NCBI GenBank assembly: GCA_965116435.1
Contig: OZ220686.1
Span: 806,001-870,000, forward strand
Direction: 5' to 3'
Source of the DNA: VXPQ01 sp965116435
GTDB taxonomy: Bacteria; Bacteroidota; Rhodothermia; Rhodothermales; VXPQ01
DNA: 64,000 bases
Positions 25,518 through 34,500 of this stretch are shown here, piece after piece. A program made the translations under genes and the position numbers. Each line of letters opens with the position of its first letter. Positions within the stretch are counted from its first letter, which is position 1. Below the pieces are notes generated by a model that did not search any database, had not been told where the DNA came from, and worked only from the letters and a program-made list of their open reading frames with translations.

Positions 25518-26984
25518 CTACTTGAGCAACAGCATGGGACGCGTCCATGTGCGGGTGGGGGTTTCGAGGCGGTAGAGGTACATGCCGCTTGGCAGGCCGG
25601 AGCCGTCGAAGCGGACCTCGTGGCGAGCCGCCGGGCGAACGCCGTCTGCAAGGCGGGCTACTTCCCGTCCTGCGAGGTCGTACACGACAAGCCGCACCGG
25701 CGCCGCCTCGGACAGCGCATACCGTATGGTCGTCCGGGGGTTGAAGGGGTTCGGATAATTTCCGGAAAGTTCGACGGAACGGGGTTGTTCGGCGCGCTCC
25801 GCCGATATGGGGCGATCGGGAGCGGGGGCCGTGCGCCCTTCGGGAACATCGTAGGCGTGGTTCAGGAAATCGATGGCCGGGAGCACTTCGTTGCCCCGGT
25901 TGAAATCGAAAAACGCAGCATTCTCCCAGTGCGAACCCTGGCCCCAGGGTGTGGAGCAGGATGTGGAAATCCAGGCGGGCTCCCAGTATACTACGCCTCC
26001 GCCTCCGCCGTCAAACACGGCCTGGGTCATATCCACAAGATACGCCTTCTGCCCGGCGGGCGTGGCGGGATAGCCCGGTTCCAGCGCATCTTCGCCCAGA
26101 ATATTGTTCGCGGGGTCCGCGCCCGCGAGCGTCCAGGGATAGGCCGCCTCCACCACCAGCAGATCGCGGGGCGCAAATCGGGAAACCAGCGCCGCAATGC
26201 GGTCCGACAGGTCCGACAGCGGCACGGAGGACCACTGGGCGTAATAGGAAACGCCGAGGATATCGTAGTCCTCGACGCCCGCGCGAGCGGCCTCCTCGAA
26301 CCAGGACATGGCGTGCTCCGGCTGCGCCACATGCAGCATGACATCGATGGGCGCTTCGTGGCGGGCCGCCGCGTCCCGGACGGCCCGAATGCCTCCTTGC
26401 AGCAGCGTGGCGAGCGACTCCCACCGATCGCGGCTACCGTGGGGCAGCAGGAAGCCCGGATTGATTTCGTTGCCGATCTGCACCATGTCGGGAAGCAAGC
26501 CCTCCTCCCCAAGCCGATCCAGCACGCGGTGCGTATAGGCGTACACCGAATCCCGCAACCCGTCCACCGTCAAGCCTTCCCAGGCAACGGGAGGCACTTG
26601 CTTGCCCGGGTCCGCCCAGTGGTCTGAGTAATGAAAATCCAACAGAATCTGCATCCCGGCGGCTTTCGCCCGGCGTATGGCCCGGACGACGTCGGGAAAT
26701 GCGCTGTATTCGGTCGGGGGCGTATGCCACAGGCGAATGCGCGCCAGGTTGGCGCCCCGCTCGCCGAAAAGCGCGAAGGGGTCCACCGTCTGCCCATCTT
26801 CCCGATAGCTCCCGCCGCAGTCCTCCATTTCGTTCACGTAGGACAGGTCCGCCCCCAGATACACCGGGGTCTGCAACGTGTCCGGGCGCAGGCTGGCCTC
26901 CGCATCCGAGGGCGCCCGGGCGCAGGCCGCAAGCAGCACGCACAACACGGGGAATATCCAGCCTTGTCTTACGAGCAAACGCAT
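25518..26984 (-). CDS. Secreted GH53 endo-beta-1,4-galactanase with T9SS sorting domain
   Basis: 488 residues. The N-terminus has a lipoprotein-like signal (VLCVLLAACARA). The GH53 barrel starts with YLGADLSYVNEMEDCGG, then LARIRLWHTPP, LLDFHYSDHWADPGKQ and VQIGNEINPG with the acid/base Glu. A second Glu in LLVVEAAYPW is the nucleophile. The last 80 residues form a T9SS sorting domain (GNYPNPFNPRTTIRYAL). GH53 enzymes cleave galactan side chains of pectin or arabinogalactan. Having both a lipobox and a T9SS sorting domain is unusual. It faces the same way as the starch-binding-like gene upstream. Confidence 0.88.
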   Translation of the reverse strand: MRLLVRQGWIFPVLCVLLAACARAPSDAEASLRPDTLQTPVYLGADLSYVNEMEDCGGSYREDGQTVDPFALFGERGANLARIRLWHTPPTEYSAFPDVVRAIRRAKAAGMQILLDFHYSDHWADPGKQVPPVAWEGLTVDGLRDSVYAYTHRVLDRLGEEGLLPDMVQIGNEINPGFLLPHGSRDRWESLATLLQGGIRAVRDAAARHEAPIDVMLHVAQPEHAMSWFEEAARAGVEDYDILGVSYYAQWSSVPLSDLSDRIAALVSRFAPRDLLVVEAAYPWTLAGADPANNILGEDALEPGYPATPAGQKAYLVDMTQAVFDGGGGGVVYWEPAWISTSCSTPWGQGSHWENAAFFDFNRGNEVLPAIDFLNHAYDVPEGRTAPAPDRPISAERAEQPRSVELSGNYPNPFNPRTTIRYALSEAAPVRLVVYDLAGREVARLADGVRPAARHEVRFDGSGLPSGMYLYRLETPTRTWTRPMLLLK

Positions 26985-27235
26985 AGCACAGGGCGCGTCA
27001 GGATAGTTTAGCGATTGAACTATCGTAAGAAAACGAGCAGACGCATATATATAGAGCGTCTGTATAGCGCGTCAGGACGTCTCGCGATAAAACCAGACCG
27101 CGGCCTGCCGTTCCGGCGCAGCGCGCCAAAAGGGGCGTAAAATCGAAACGCGGGCGACGCGGGGCAACCTTTTGGTCGCCTGATCCGCACCGCCCGCGTC
27201 CGAATGTCATGCCCGGATCGACTCCGGTGGCCCGG
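26985..27235. other. Intergenic region with two hairpins
   Basis: GATAGTT (27002-27008) pairs with AACTATC (27018-27024), and AGACGC (27039-27044) pairs with GCGTCT (27056-27061) around an ATATATATAG loop. They lie between the starch-binding-like gene and the GH53 gene and may be a weak terminator or leader structure. No gene is visible here. Confidence 0.4.
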
Positions 27236-29326
27236 TTACTTCAGCAGGATCATGCGCCGCGTCAACATCTGGCCGGGCGTTTCGAGGCGATACAGGTACA
27301 TTCCGCTGGCCATGCCAGAACCGTCGAAGCGCACCTGGTACTGCGCCGCCTGCTGGATTCCGTCCACCAGCGTAGCCACTTCGCGGCCCAGCATATCGTA
27401 GACCTTGAGCGTTACGTGGACCGCCTCGTCGATGGCGTATTCGAAGGTGGTCACGGGGTTGAACGGATTCGGGTAGTTGGCGCCGAGCGTAACTTGCGAC
27501 GGAAGTTCGGCGGACGTCGGCTCCACGGAAACCGTGATAGCGGGATTCATCTCGAACGGAAGAAGCCCCTCTTCCTGATACATGTCCGTGTCGAACGTAA
27601 ACGAAGCAGGCCAGGACCCATCCATGTTCGGCTTAATATACCGGACCCGGTTTCGGCCTATATCGCTGAAACCACCGCCCGCCTCGCCGCTCTCCGTCAT
27701 GTCGGTCGGATTGATGTACGAGTACTTGTACTGAAGACCGCTGTACGTCCCGAGAGGAACATCGTTGCGGGTCACGCCCCCGATATCTACGGTCGCGGTG
27801 TACACCTTGTCTCCGTCGGGATCCAGCAGATACAGGCGGCCGTCAGGGCGCCAGGCGTCGTCATCCATGCGGGGCAGATTCATGGTGAATTTCCAGATTT
27901 CGTCGTTGAAACTCACCACGACGGAATCCCGCGCGGGATCGAACGGATCGGCTGTCATGGGCATCAGCGCCGAGTTCATGTCCACATTCATCGTGAGCTT
28001 CACGGACGTACCGGCAGGGATGATGTTGCCCGCCGCAATATCGTTGAAATACTGTACCCCGAGGTCCTGATTCTCCTTGCCTTCAAATACGGCTTTCCGG
28101 TTCGCGCCGGTCCGGGTAATGGGTTCTTCCCAACCGCTAACCGGGTCCACTCCGAAGGCCTCCTTGAAGTTATCGTCGTTGAAGTTGAGGTAAAATTTGT
28201 AGCTCAACTCAGCGCCGGAAACCTGCGTAAGCACGATGGGATTTTCGAAGGTCGTCGTGCCGGGCTCCCGCAGCAACTGGCATTTATCGGGGTCGCCGCA
28301 ACCCCAACCGTTAAAATCGCCCCGAACCTCAAGGGAATCTGCCCGCACCCGATCAAATACCCCGATGTCCTCAAGCGGCTTGGTGTCCACGGTGAAGATG
28401 ATGGAGCCCTCGACCAGCTCCCCGCTGATGGGGGCCTTGTTGCCGAAATACGCATAATGCAATGTCGTGTCCGCTTCCGGAATGACGAAGGACCGGTTGT
28501 CGGTGCTCTCCCAACCGGGCATTGCTCCCGGTATCACGAACTTGTATTCCTGATCCATGCCTGCCGCAGATTTCGGGAAGTAGCCCACGCCCGAATACAA
28601 ATCGTAACCCGTCGTTGCGGCCTCGCCGCTTTCCTTGGCCAGTTTCACTTGGGTCATGTCATCCCAGGTAAGCGGGCCGCCCGTCATATTATCGCCTCGA
28701 ACCTCAAGGGCCTGGTCCGCGTCGTCGCGGTCGTATTCTGTGGCAACGGCAGGATCCTCGGTGTACGCAAACACGCGGAACCAGACCGCAATGCTGTCTT
28801 CGCCCGCGGGTTCGTAGGGGCGCCAGTCGTAGTCGTACGCTGGGTCTGCGGTTGTATTGAAGAAGTGAAGGGTGCGTTCGACGTCGTCGGTACCCAGCTC
28901 GATCTTGTGGTCCATTCCAGTCTCCCAGCCCGGGGAATGCGGATCCTCGCCCGTCACGGTGGCGAAAAACTTGAACAGCAGTCCGTTCTCGTTTGGAATC
29001 TGGAACGAAACCGTCCAGTAGTCGCCGCCGACATTCATGGGCCGAAGCGTGGTGGCGTCGTTCCAGTCGATGATGTTGCCGTCGGGAAGCATATTCGCAC
29101 CGCCAACCTGCATGCCGTCGGGGGCCGTAAGCGTACCCCGCACCTGCACGTCGTGCATGGCCTTAAGCGTGTCCGGCGCCGAGGCCGTGTTCAGATGCAA
29201 CGTAATGGTGCGCTGGGCCAGTGCGTCCTGCGCGCCGAAGCCCGCGGCGAACGCGAGCAACAAAGCATACATGAAGGGTGCGAAGCGGCGGAGGGTCCGC
29301 GCCTTCGCGGTCGTAAAAATGTACAT
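27236..29326 (-). CDS. Secreted starch-binding-like beta-sandwich protein with T9SS sorting domain
   Basis: 696 residues from ATG 29326, the start that leads directly into a signal peptide (FAPFMYALLLAFAAGFGAQDALAQ). The body consists of four or so CBM20/CBM48- or SusE-like modules: QVRGTLTAPDGMQVGG, YWTVSFQIPNENGLLFKFFA, LEVRGDFNGWGCGDPDKC and YSGLQYKYSYINP. These are typical of starch-contacting domains. The end is a T9SS sorting domain (GANYPNPFNPVTTFEYAI). No catalytic residues were seen. With the two GH13 enzymes it suggests extracellular alpha-glucan use. Confidence 0.78.
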   Translation of the reverse strand: MYIFTTAKARTLRRFAPFMYALLLAFAAGFGAQDALAQRTITLHLNTASAPDTLKAMHDVQVRGTLTAPDGMQVGGANMLPDGNIIDWNDATTLRPMNVGGDYWTVSFQIPNENGLLFKFFATVTGEDPHSPGWETGMDHKIELGTDDVERTLHFFNTTADPAYDYDWRPYEPAGEDSIAVWFRVFAYTEDPAVATEYDRDDADQALEVRGDNMTGGPLTWDDMTQVKLAKESGEAATTGYDLYSGVGYFPKSAAGMDQEYKFVIPGAMPGWESTDNRSFVIPEADTTLHYAYFGNKAPISGELVEGSIIFTVDTKPLEDIGVFDRVRADSLEVRGDFNGWGCGDPDKCQLLREPGTTTFENPIVLTQVSGAELSYKFYLNFNDDNFKEAFGVDPVSGWEEPITRTGANRKAVFEGKENQDLGVQYFNDIAAGNIIPAGTSVKLTMNVDMNSALMPMTADPFDPARDSVVVSFNDEIWKFTMNLPRMDDDAWRPDGRLYLLDPDGDKVYTATVDIGGVTRNDVPLGTYSGLQYKYSYINPTDMTESGEAGGGFSDIGRNRVRYIKPNMDGSWPASFTFDTDMYQEEGLLPFEMNPAITVSVEPTSAELPSQVTLGANYPNPFNPVTTFEYAIDEAVHVTLKVYDMLGREVATLVDGIQQAAQYQVRFDGSGMASGMYLYRLETPGQMLTRRMILLK

Positions 29327-29557
29327 AGTCCTACAGGCTGAGTATGTGTACGTGGCGGGTGGTATGGCGGACAACCCATGCGCACAAGGCGCACGTTTGC
29401 CTGCCATAAAGGCTATAGCGAGAGTAGTTTACCCTTTTTTAAGGTAATGTGCAAATTTTTTTGGGGAAACGTGTGAGGGGGCGGGCGGCGCGGGCGGACG
29501 ACGCCGGACGGGGGCGGATGCAGTGAGCGTCCTGGGAGAGGGCGGAACATCGCGCCG

Positions 29558-29575
29558 TTTTATCGTACTATAAAA
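29558..29575 (+). promoter_or_regulatory. Inverted repeat upstream of the toxin-antitoxin operon
   Basis: TTTTAT-cgtact-ATAAAA lies 36 bases before the mntA start in an otherwise GC-rich gap (29408-29611). It could be an operator for autoregulation or part of a promoter. A second palindrome, TTACC...GGTAA, is at 29429-29447 behind the neighbouring gene. Confidence 0.4.
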
Positions 29576-29611
29576 TGGGTATATGCTATCCAGTCCCACG
29601 AATGCGGACCC

Positions 29612-29932
29612 ATGCCTGCACGAATCGACATACCGTACGACAAGATCGCCTCCTTTTGCCGGCACAATCATATTCTGCGTCTGGCGCTCTTCGGATCGGT
29701 CTTGCGCGAAGACTTCGCGCCCGAAAGCGACGTAGATGTGCTGGTAGAGTTTGCGCCGGACAAATCTATCGGCTTGCTCGGCATCGCTCGCATGGAACGG
29801 GAATTGAGCACCCTGCTTCGCCAGCGAGCAGACATACATACCTTCAGGGGAATCGAAGCAAGCCGCAATTATATTCGCAGGAATGATATTCTGAGTTCGT
29901 ACGAGGTGCAGTATGAGCAGACGGAATCCTGA
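29612..29932 (+). CDS. mntA: MntA-type nucleotidyltransferase antitoxin
   Basis: 106 residues. The minimal nucleotidyltransferase motif is intact: LFGSVLREDFAPESDVDVLVEF, that is GS-x(9)-D-x-D (shown as GSVLREDFAPESDVDV). A later acidic strand is ADIHTF. In studied HepT/MntA pairs the antitoxin inactivates the toxin by adding AMP to its Tyr. The gene overlaps the hepT start by 20 bases. Confidence 0.85.
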   Translation: MPARIDIPYDKIASFCRHNHILRLALFGSVLREDFAPESDVDVLVEFAPDKSIGLLGIARMERELSTLLRQRADIHTFRGIEASRNYIRRNDILSSYEVQYEQTES

Positions 29933-30254
29933 AGCGAGCTTGCTCGATATGGTTCTCCACGCCAGCGAGGCGGTGGAATTGCTTGGTGACGCAAGCCTGG
30001 ACGAACTTGAGGGGAACCACGAACGACAACTCGCCTTGACACAGTTGCTGGAAATCATTGGCGAGGCCGCCAACCGTATTCCCCAGTCAATGCAGAAACA
30101 ATACGCAGCGATTCCCTGGGTTCGCATTGTCGGTATGCGTAACCGGTTGATTCACGGATACGATAGTCTTGACCTTGACGTGCTCCGGGATACAATCATC
30201 AACGATTTGCCGCCGCTTATTGCGCAATTGGAAGATATTATCAAAGAATTGTAG
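29913..30254 (+). CDS. hepT: HepT-like HEPN ribonuclease toxin
   Basis: 113 residues. The HEPN catalytic motif R-x4-H-x-Y is present as RNRLIHGYD near residues 80-88, including the Tyr that MntA modifies. The helical segments LTQLLEIIGEAANRIP and WVRIVGMRNRLIHGY are standard. ATG 29913 has GAGGTG four bases upstream. With mntA it forms a complete type VII toxin-antitoxin module between two outer-membrane/secretion loci. Confidence 0.88.
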   Translation: MSRRNPEASLLDMVLHASEAVELLGDASLDELEGNHERQLALTQLLEIIGEAANRIPQSMQKQYAAIPWVRIVGMRNRLIHGYDSLDLDVLRDTIINDLPPLIAQLEDIIKEL

Positions 30255-30311
30255 CGTAGCGTCCGGGTACATCTCGTAAACTGCGCAGGCGGCCTCCCCC
30301 ATTCGTTCTCT

Positions 30312-31535
30312 TCAAAACCGCATGGTCAGGGTGAAGCGGTTTACGGCGTTGAAGTATTCGTGTTGCTCGAAGGCGTAATCCATTCCGAAATGGATGGGGG
30401 CGAACTGGTAGCGCAGCCCGCCGCCGAGCGTAAAGGAGCGCAGGCTGTTCTCCAGCAGCAACTCGCTGTACCCGGCCCGAAACATAATCAGATCCCCCAG
30501 CAAGCCGACCTCTGCGCCGGCGTTCAGATATTGTTCGCTGTTGTTGGGGTTGAGGGCGTCTACGGAAAGCGTAAGGCGGTTGCCGCCGCGCTGGAACACT
30601 TCCCCGGCCAGCCCGATGCGCATGATGAGCGGCAAATCGAAGCGGTCGGTCTTGAGCAGGGCGCGGTTGCTCTCGTTGTTGCCCCGGTTGCCGGGGTCCA
30701 CATCCACGCGGGCCAGCAGATCGTCCCCGGCTATTTGCAGTTTCGAGCCGAAGTTGCTGATGGACGCCCCGAGGCGCACCCCCCGGAACGGCGTCTCGAA
30801 CTGCGTGCCGACGTCGAAGGCCAGGCCGCCGGAGGACGAATTCCAGATGCGCTCCTGAATCCATTTGACGGAACCGCCGATGGCGAACCGGTCCGTGAGC
30901 GCCCGCGCATAGGTCACAGCGGCGGCCCAGGAAGCGGCGTTGAACGTTTCGCCCGTGCCGTCCTGCATAGCCACGGTGGTCACTTCCATTTCCGGGGTGC
31001 GCATGACGGTCAGGCCCAGTCCGACCACCCCGAACCGGCTCGGGATCGCTATGGCCATGAAATTGAAATCGATGGCGGCGAGCCATTCGGCGTATTCGCC
31101 AGTGAAACTCACCTCTTCCACGGCAGCCATGCCCGCCGGATTCCAGTATATGGCGATGGGGTCGGAAACCGTGGCCGTGATGGCGCCGCCCAGCGCGGTG
31201 GCGCGCGCGCCTACGGGAATGCCGAGAAAATCAGCCGCCGTCGTGCCCCGCTTGGTGACGGTGCGGGTCTGGCTGTCGAAATCCTGTTGCGCGAAGGCGG
31301 GCGCGGACGAAACAAGCACGGCGGCCAACCACAGGATCGCAGCGAGGCGGGGCTTCGCACGGAGAGGCGCAGCGAGGCGAGGCGCGGCGAACAGTCCGGT
31401 TCGTACGACCTTCTCGCGCAGGATTTTTCCGCAAGACGGACGCGGCGGGGCCGACGCGGACGCAGAAAACAAGCGCCAGAACGCGCAGAAAGGCATTGCG
31501 GGTATGCGGCGCAATATGTTCCGGGTCCTTTTCAT
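30312..31535 (-). CDS. PorV/PorQ-family outer-membrane beta-barrel protein
   Basis: About 407 residues. After a long basic leader, a signal peptide (LAAILWLAAVLVSSAPAFAQ) precedes the typical GTTAADFLGIPVGARATALGGA and DPIAIYWNPAGMA motifs of the PorV/PorQ family. About fourteen amphipathic strands follow, ending in the aromatic strand NRFTLTMRF. PorV shuttles T9SS cargo to the attachment complex; related proteins have unclear roles. A GTG at 31559, overlapping the upstream stop, is an alternative start. It is the third gene of the run receptor - giant T9SS protein - PorV-like, an arrangement I recall as common in this phylum. Confidence 0.82.
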   Translation of the reverse strand: MKRTRNILRRIPAMPFCAFWRLFSASASAPPRPSCGKILREKVVRTGLFAAPRLAAPLRAKPRLAAILWLAAVLVSSAPAFAQQDFDSQTRTVTKRGTTAADFLGIPVGARATALGGAITATVSDPIAIYWNPAGMAAVEEVSFTGEYAEWLAAIDFNFMAIAIPSRFGVVGLGLTVMRTPEMEVTTVAMQDGTGETFNAASWAAAVTYARALTDRFAIGGSVKWIQERIWNSSSGGLAFDVGTQFETPFRGVRLGASISNFGSKLQIAGDDLLARVDVDPGNRGNNESNRALLKTDRFDLPLIMRIGLAGEVFQRGGNRLTLSVDALNPNNSEQYLNAGAEVGLLGDLIMFRAGYSELLLENSLRSFTLGGGLRYQFAPIHFGMDYAFEQHEYFNAVNRFTLTMRF

Positions 31536-31555
31536 CGGGGATGATTTGATGCGCG

Positions 31556-34500
31556 TCACTTGATAATCGCAAACGTGCCGGTGTGCTCGCCGACGCCGGG
31601 CGCTTCCACATGATATATATATACGCCGTACGCAGCGGACAATCCTTCTTCGCTTTGCAGGTTCCATTCCAGCGTGCCGTCCAGCAGGGACGCCGGATCG
31701 AGGCCGTCGTTGCCGCCCTCGGAAAGGCGAAGCGTGCGCACGAGGCGCCCGCTTACCGTATAGATGCGGACCGTGGCTTGCGGAGGCAGGTGAATGAACT
31801 TGATGACGCGCGGCCCGCGGCCCGTGCTGAACGGGTTAAGCCCTTCGAACGAATTGGTCGCTACGTAGGGGTTGGGCACGACGCGAATCTGGTCCAGCAT
31901 ATCCCGGGCCGCCTCCAGGTCCACTCCGGGGCCGGTGGCGGTAAATTCAAACGCATCGGTGGCGAGAAACGGCTTTCGGGTGATGATGGTGACGACGTCG
32001 CCCTCTTGCGGATCGCGGTGGTCTCCGAACACAAAATTGAGGCCGATGCGCCAGGTAATGACGGGATCGCCGTCGTCGTCGCCCACCTTGGTTTCCCGAA
32101 TCACGATAAAATCGCTCTCGCCAATGCCTGCATCGGCGGTCCAGGAGGCGGCGGCGGTCGAAACGGACGAGACGAAATCGGCGCCAGTGATGTCCCAAAA
32201 GGCATATTCGACCGGAACCTCCGTACCGTCCGGGAGCAAACGATACACCTCTATGTTCGTCGGACGGGCAGGCAGCGTAAGCCGCCGGGTGACCTGCATT
32301 TCAATGGATTGTCCCTGTCCGGCGCCAACCACCTTCACCCGGTAATCGAACGGATTGCGCAAGCCGCGCACGAACCCGGCGGACGTATGCGGGTCCAGGG
32401 AGACGGGATAAATGTCGTCGCTGTTCCAGGCCGTTTCCGCCTTGTTGAGCAGAATGAATGGTTCGGGGAAAAACGACAGGCTGAACCCGATGGGATCGCC
32501 GTCGTCGGCCAGCAAGGGAAATTCCCTCCCGGAGCGAAACGCGGTGGAGCGGCGCAGCAACGTGTCGTCCGCCGTAATGTCCACGAGCGAGAAATTTTTG
32601 GTCGTCAGGGTGTCGGGACTGAAGCGCCCGCCGGAGATGAGCGTGTCCTCGAACACGATGCGGAACCGGCGATTGTCGGCAATAGCAACCGGATCGATAA
32701 TGTTGTAGAGGATGCGGCTGCTTGTAGTCCCCGCCACGCGCTCCATCTCCCCGAGCGTGGGGTCTACGTAGCCAGCCACGGGCGCGGCGGGCGCGATTTC
32801 CACTACATTGGGGCCGGTCCGGATGGAGCCGTCCGGGAGCCGCTGAATGCGGATGGGGGTTTCGGTAGGCGGAATATTGTCCTCTGCGGAACCGTAGTCG
32901 TAGGCCGTGACGGCGTAGAAATACGTCACGCCGTTCGTCACGTCGTCGTCCACGAAAAGATGCGCGAGGCCGTTGCTCCCTTCGCCGGGGCTGACGCGGT
33001 TGTCTCCCAAATAGAACTGGATGCCGTTGATGTCCACCGGATGGAACCCGCCGAACCCGTCGATGAGGTCGAATTGCGCGATGGGCTTGCGCAAAAGCCG
33101 GTTGCCGAACCCGTCCGTAATGATCTGCGGGTCGAGGAAGGCCGGGTCCGTGGAGCGATAGATGCGGTACCCCTCGAAATCGTTCGGCTCGCGCCCGAGG
33201 CCCGCCAGGAACTGGTCGTAGGACTGCTCCGAAATCGCATCCCAGTAGAGCGTCACCTTGCCGTCGCCGGGGACAGCGCGCAGCGTGGGCGTGATGGGCG
33301 CCTGGGCGAACTGGTAATCTTCGTGGTAGGCCTGGAGCGCATAATCCCTCGACTGGAGCGCTTCCTCCTGGGTCCCTCCCATCACGACCGCCAGCGAAAT
33401 GCGTTCGGTCTGGCCCGCCTTGAGCGGGAAAATGCCGCTGGACACCGTGATGTCGGTGTCGCCGGGATCGGGCAGTTCCGTGTCGAAATTGCCCGGCAAC
33501 ATGAAGCGGCGGAACAGGTATCGGTCGGAGGAACTGCCGATCCCGAGGGTCCCCGCGCCGAAAATGCGCACGTTCGTGATGCCGATCTGGTCCGATTCGG
33601 AAATATCCGTCACGTCGATGTTGCGTTCCCCGGGAAAGCCCGTGCCGGCGCCGGACGTGGGCATGGCGTCGTTGTCGCCGGGATCGCCGTTGAACGCCAC
33701 CCCGTCCAGTCCCGTGTCGTTGAGGTAGCGGTTCCAGTCCTTGTCGTTGTCTATCCCGTCGGCCCGGCTCTCGTCGATCATTTCGTCGATGTCCTCGTCG
33801 ATGCCTTCGTCCACGGCGCCGTCGTTGTCGTTGTCCACGCCGTCCGCATAGGCCTTGCCCACGTCCTCAGGCCCCACATCGTACAGCACGATCCCGGCGC
33901 CGGGGACGCGATACCGCCGGTACAGGTCGGAGGCGGCGGCGTCCGCCATTGCCTGCGTAACGGTGGGCGACCCCGGTTCGGCGAGGTAATTCGACGCATC
34001 GAGGTGCGTATCGTTGTTGTCGATCCCGTCCCGAAACGCACGACCCACGTCGTCCTCCTCCACGCCCACAAGATGGACTTCCCGCACGCCCGGGTCCGTG
34101 GCCAGCACGGGCGGCCACCGGCGCCAATGGTCCGACGCAGCCTGCGCCGCCATGGCCTCGGTAACCACCGGGCTGCCTGCTTCCCCGTCCCCGTCGTTGT
34201 CGATATAATCCGCATACCCCACCCCCGACTGCGGGATGCCGCTGGCCGTCACGAACGGCACGTGCGTTCCGTTCTCGTCGATCAGGCCGTTGCCGTTGTC
34301 GTCGAGGGCGTTGGTGGGATTCTCGCCCTGCAGGAACGAGGGGGGAATCACCGGGCTGTTGCATTCGCTGATCACGGGATTGCAGGTCTCGGAGGTGGAG
34401 CCGTCCCCGTCGTTGTCGATGCGGTCCACGGCGTTGCCGGGCGATTCGAGGAATGCGAACGTGGCCACGCCCACCGGATCTGCCCCGAAAAATTCGTTCC

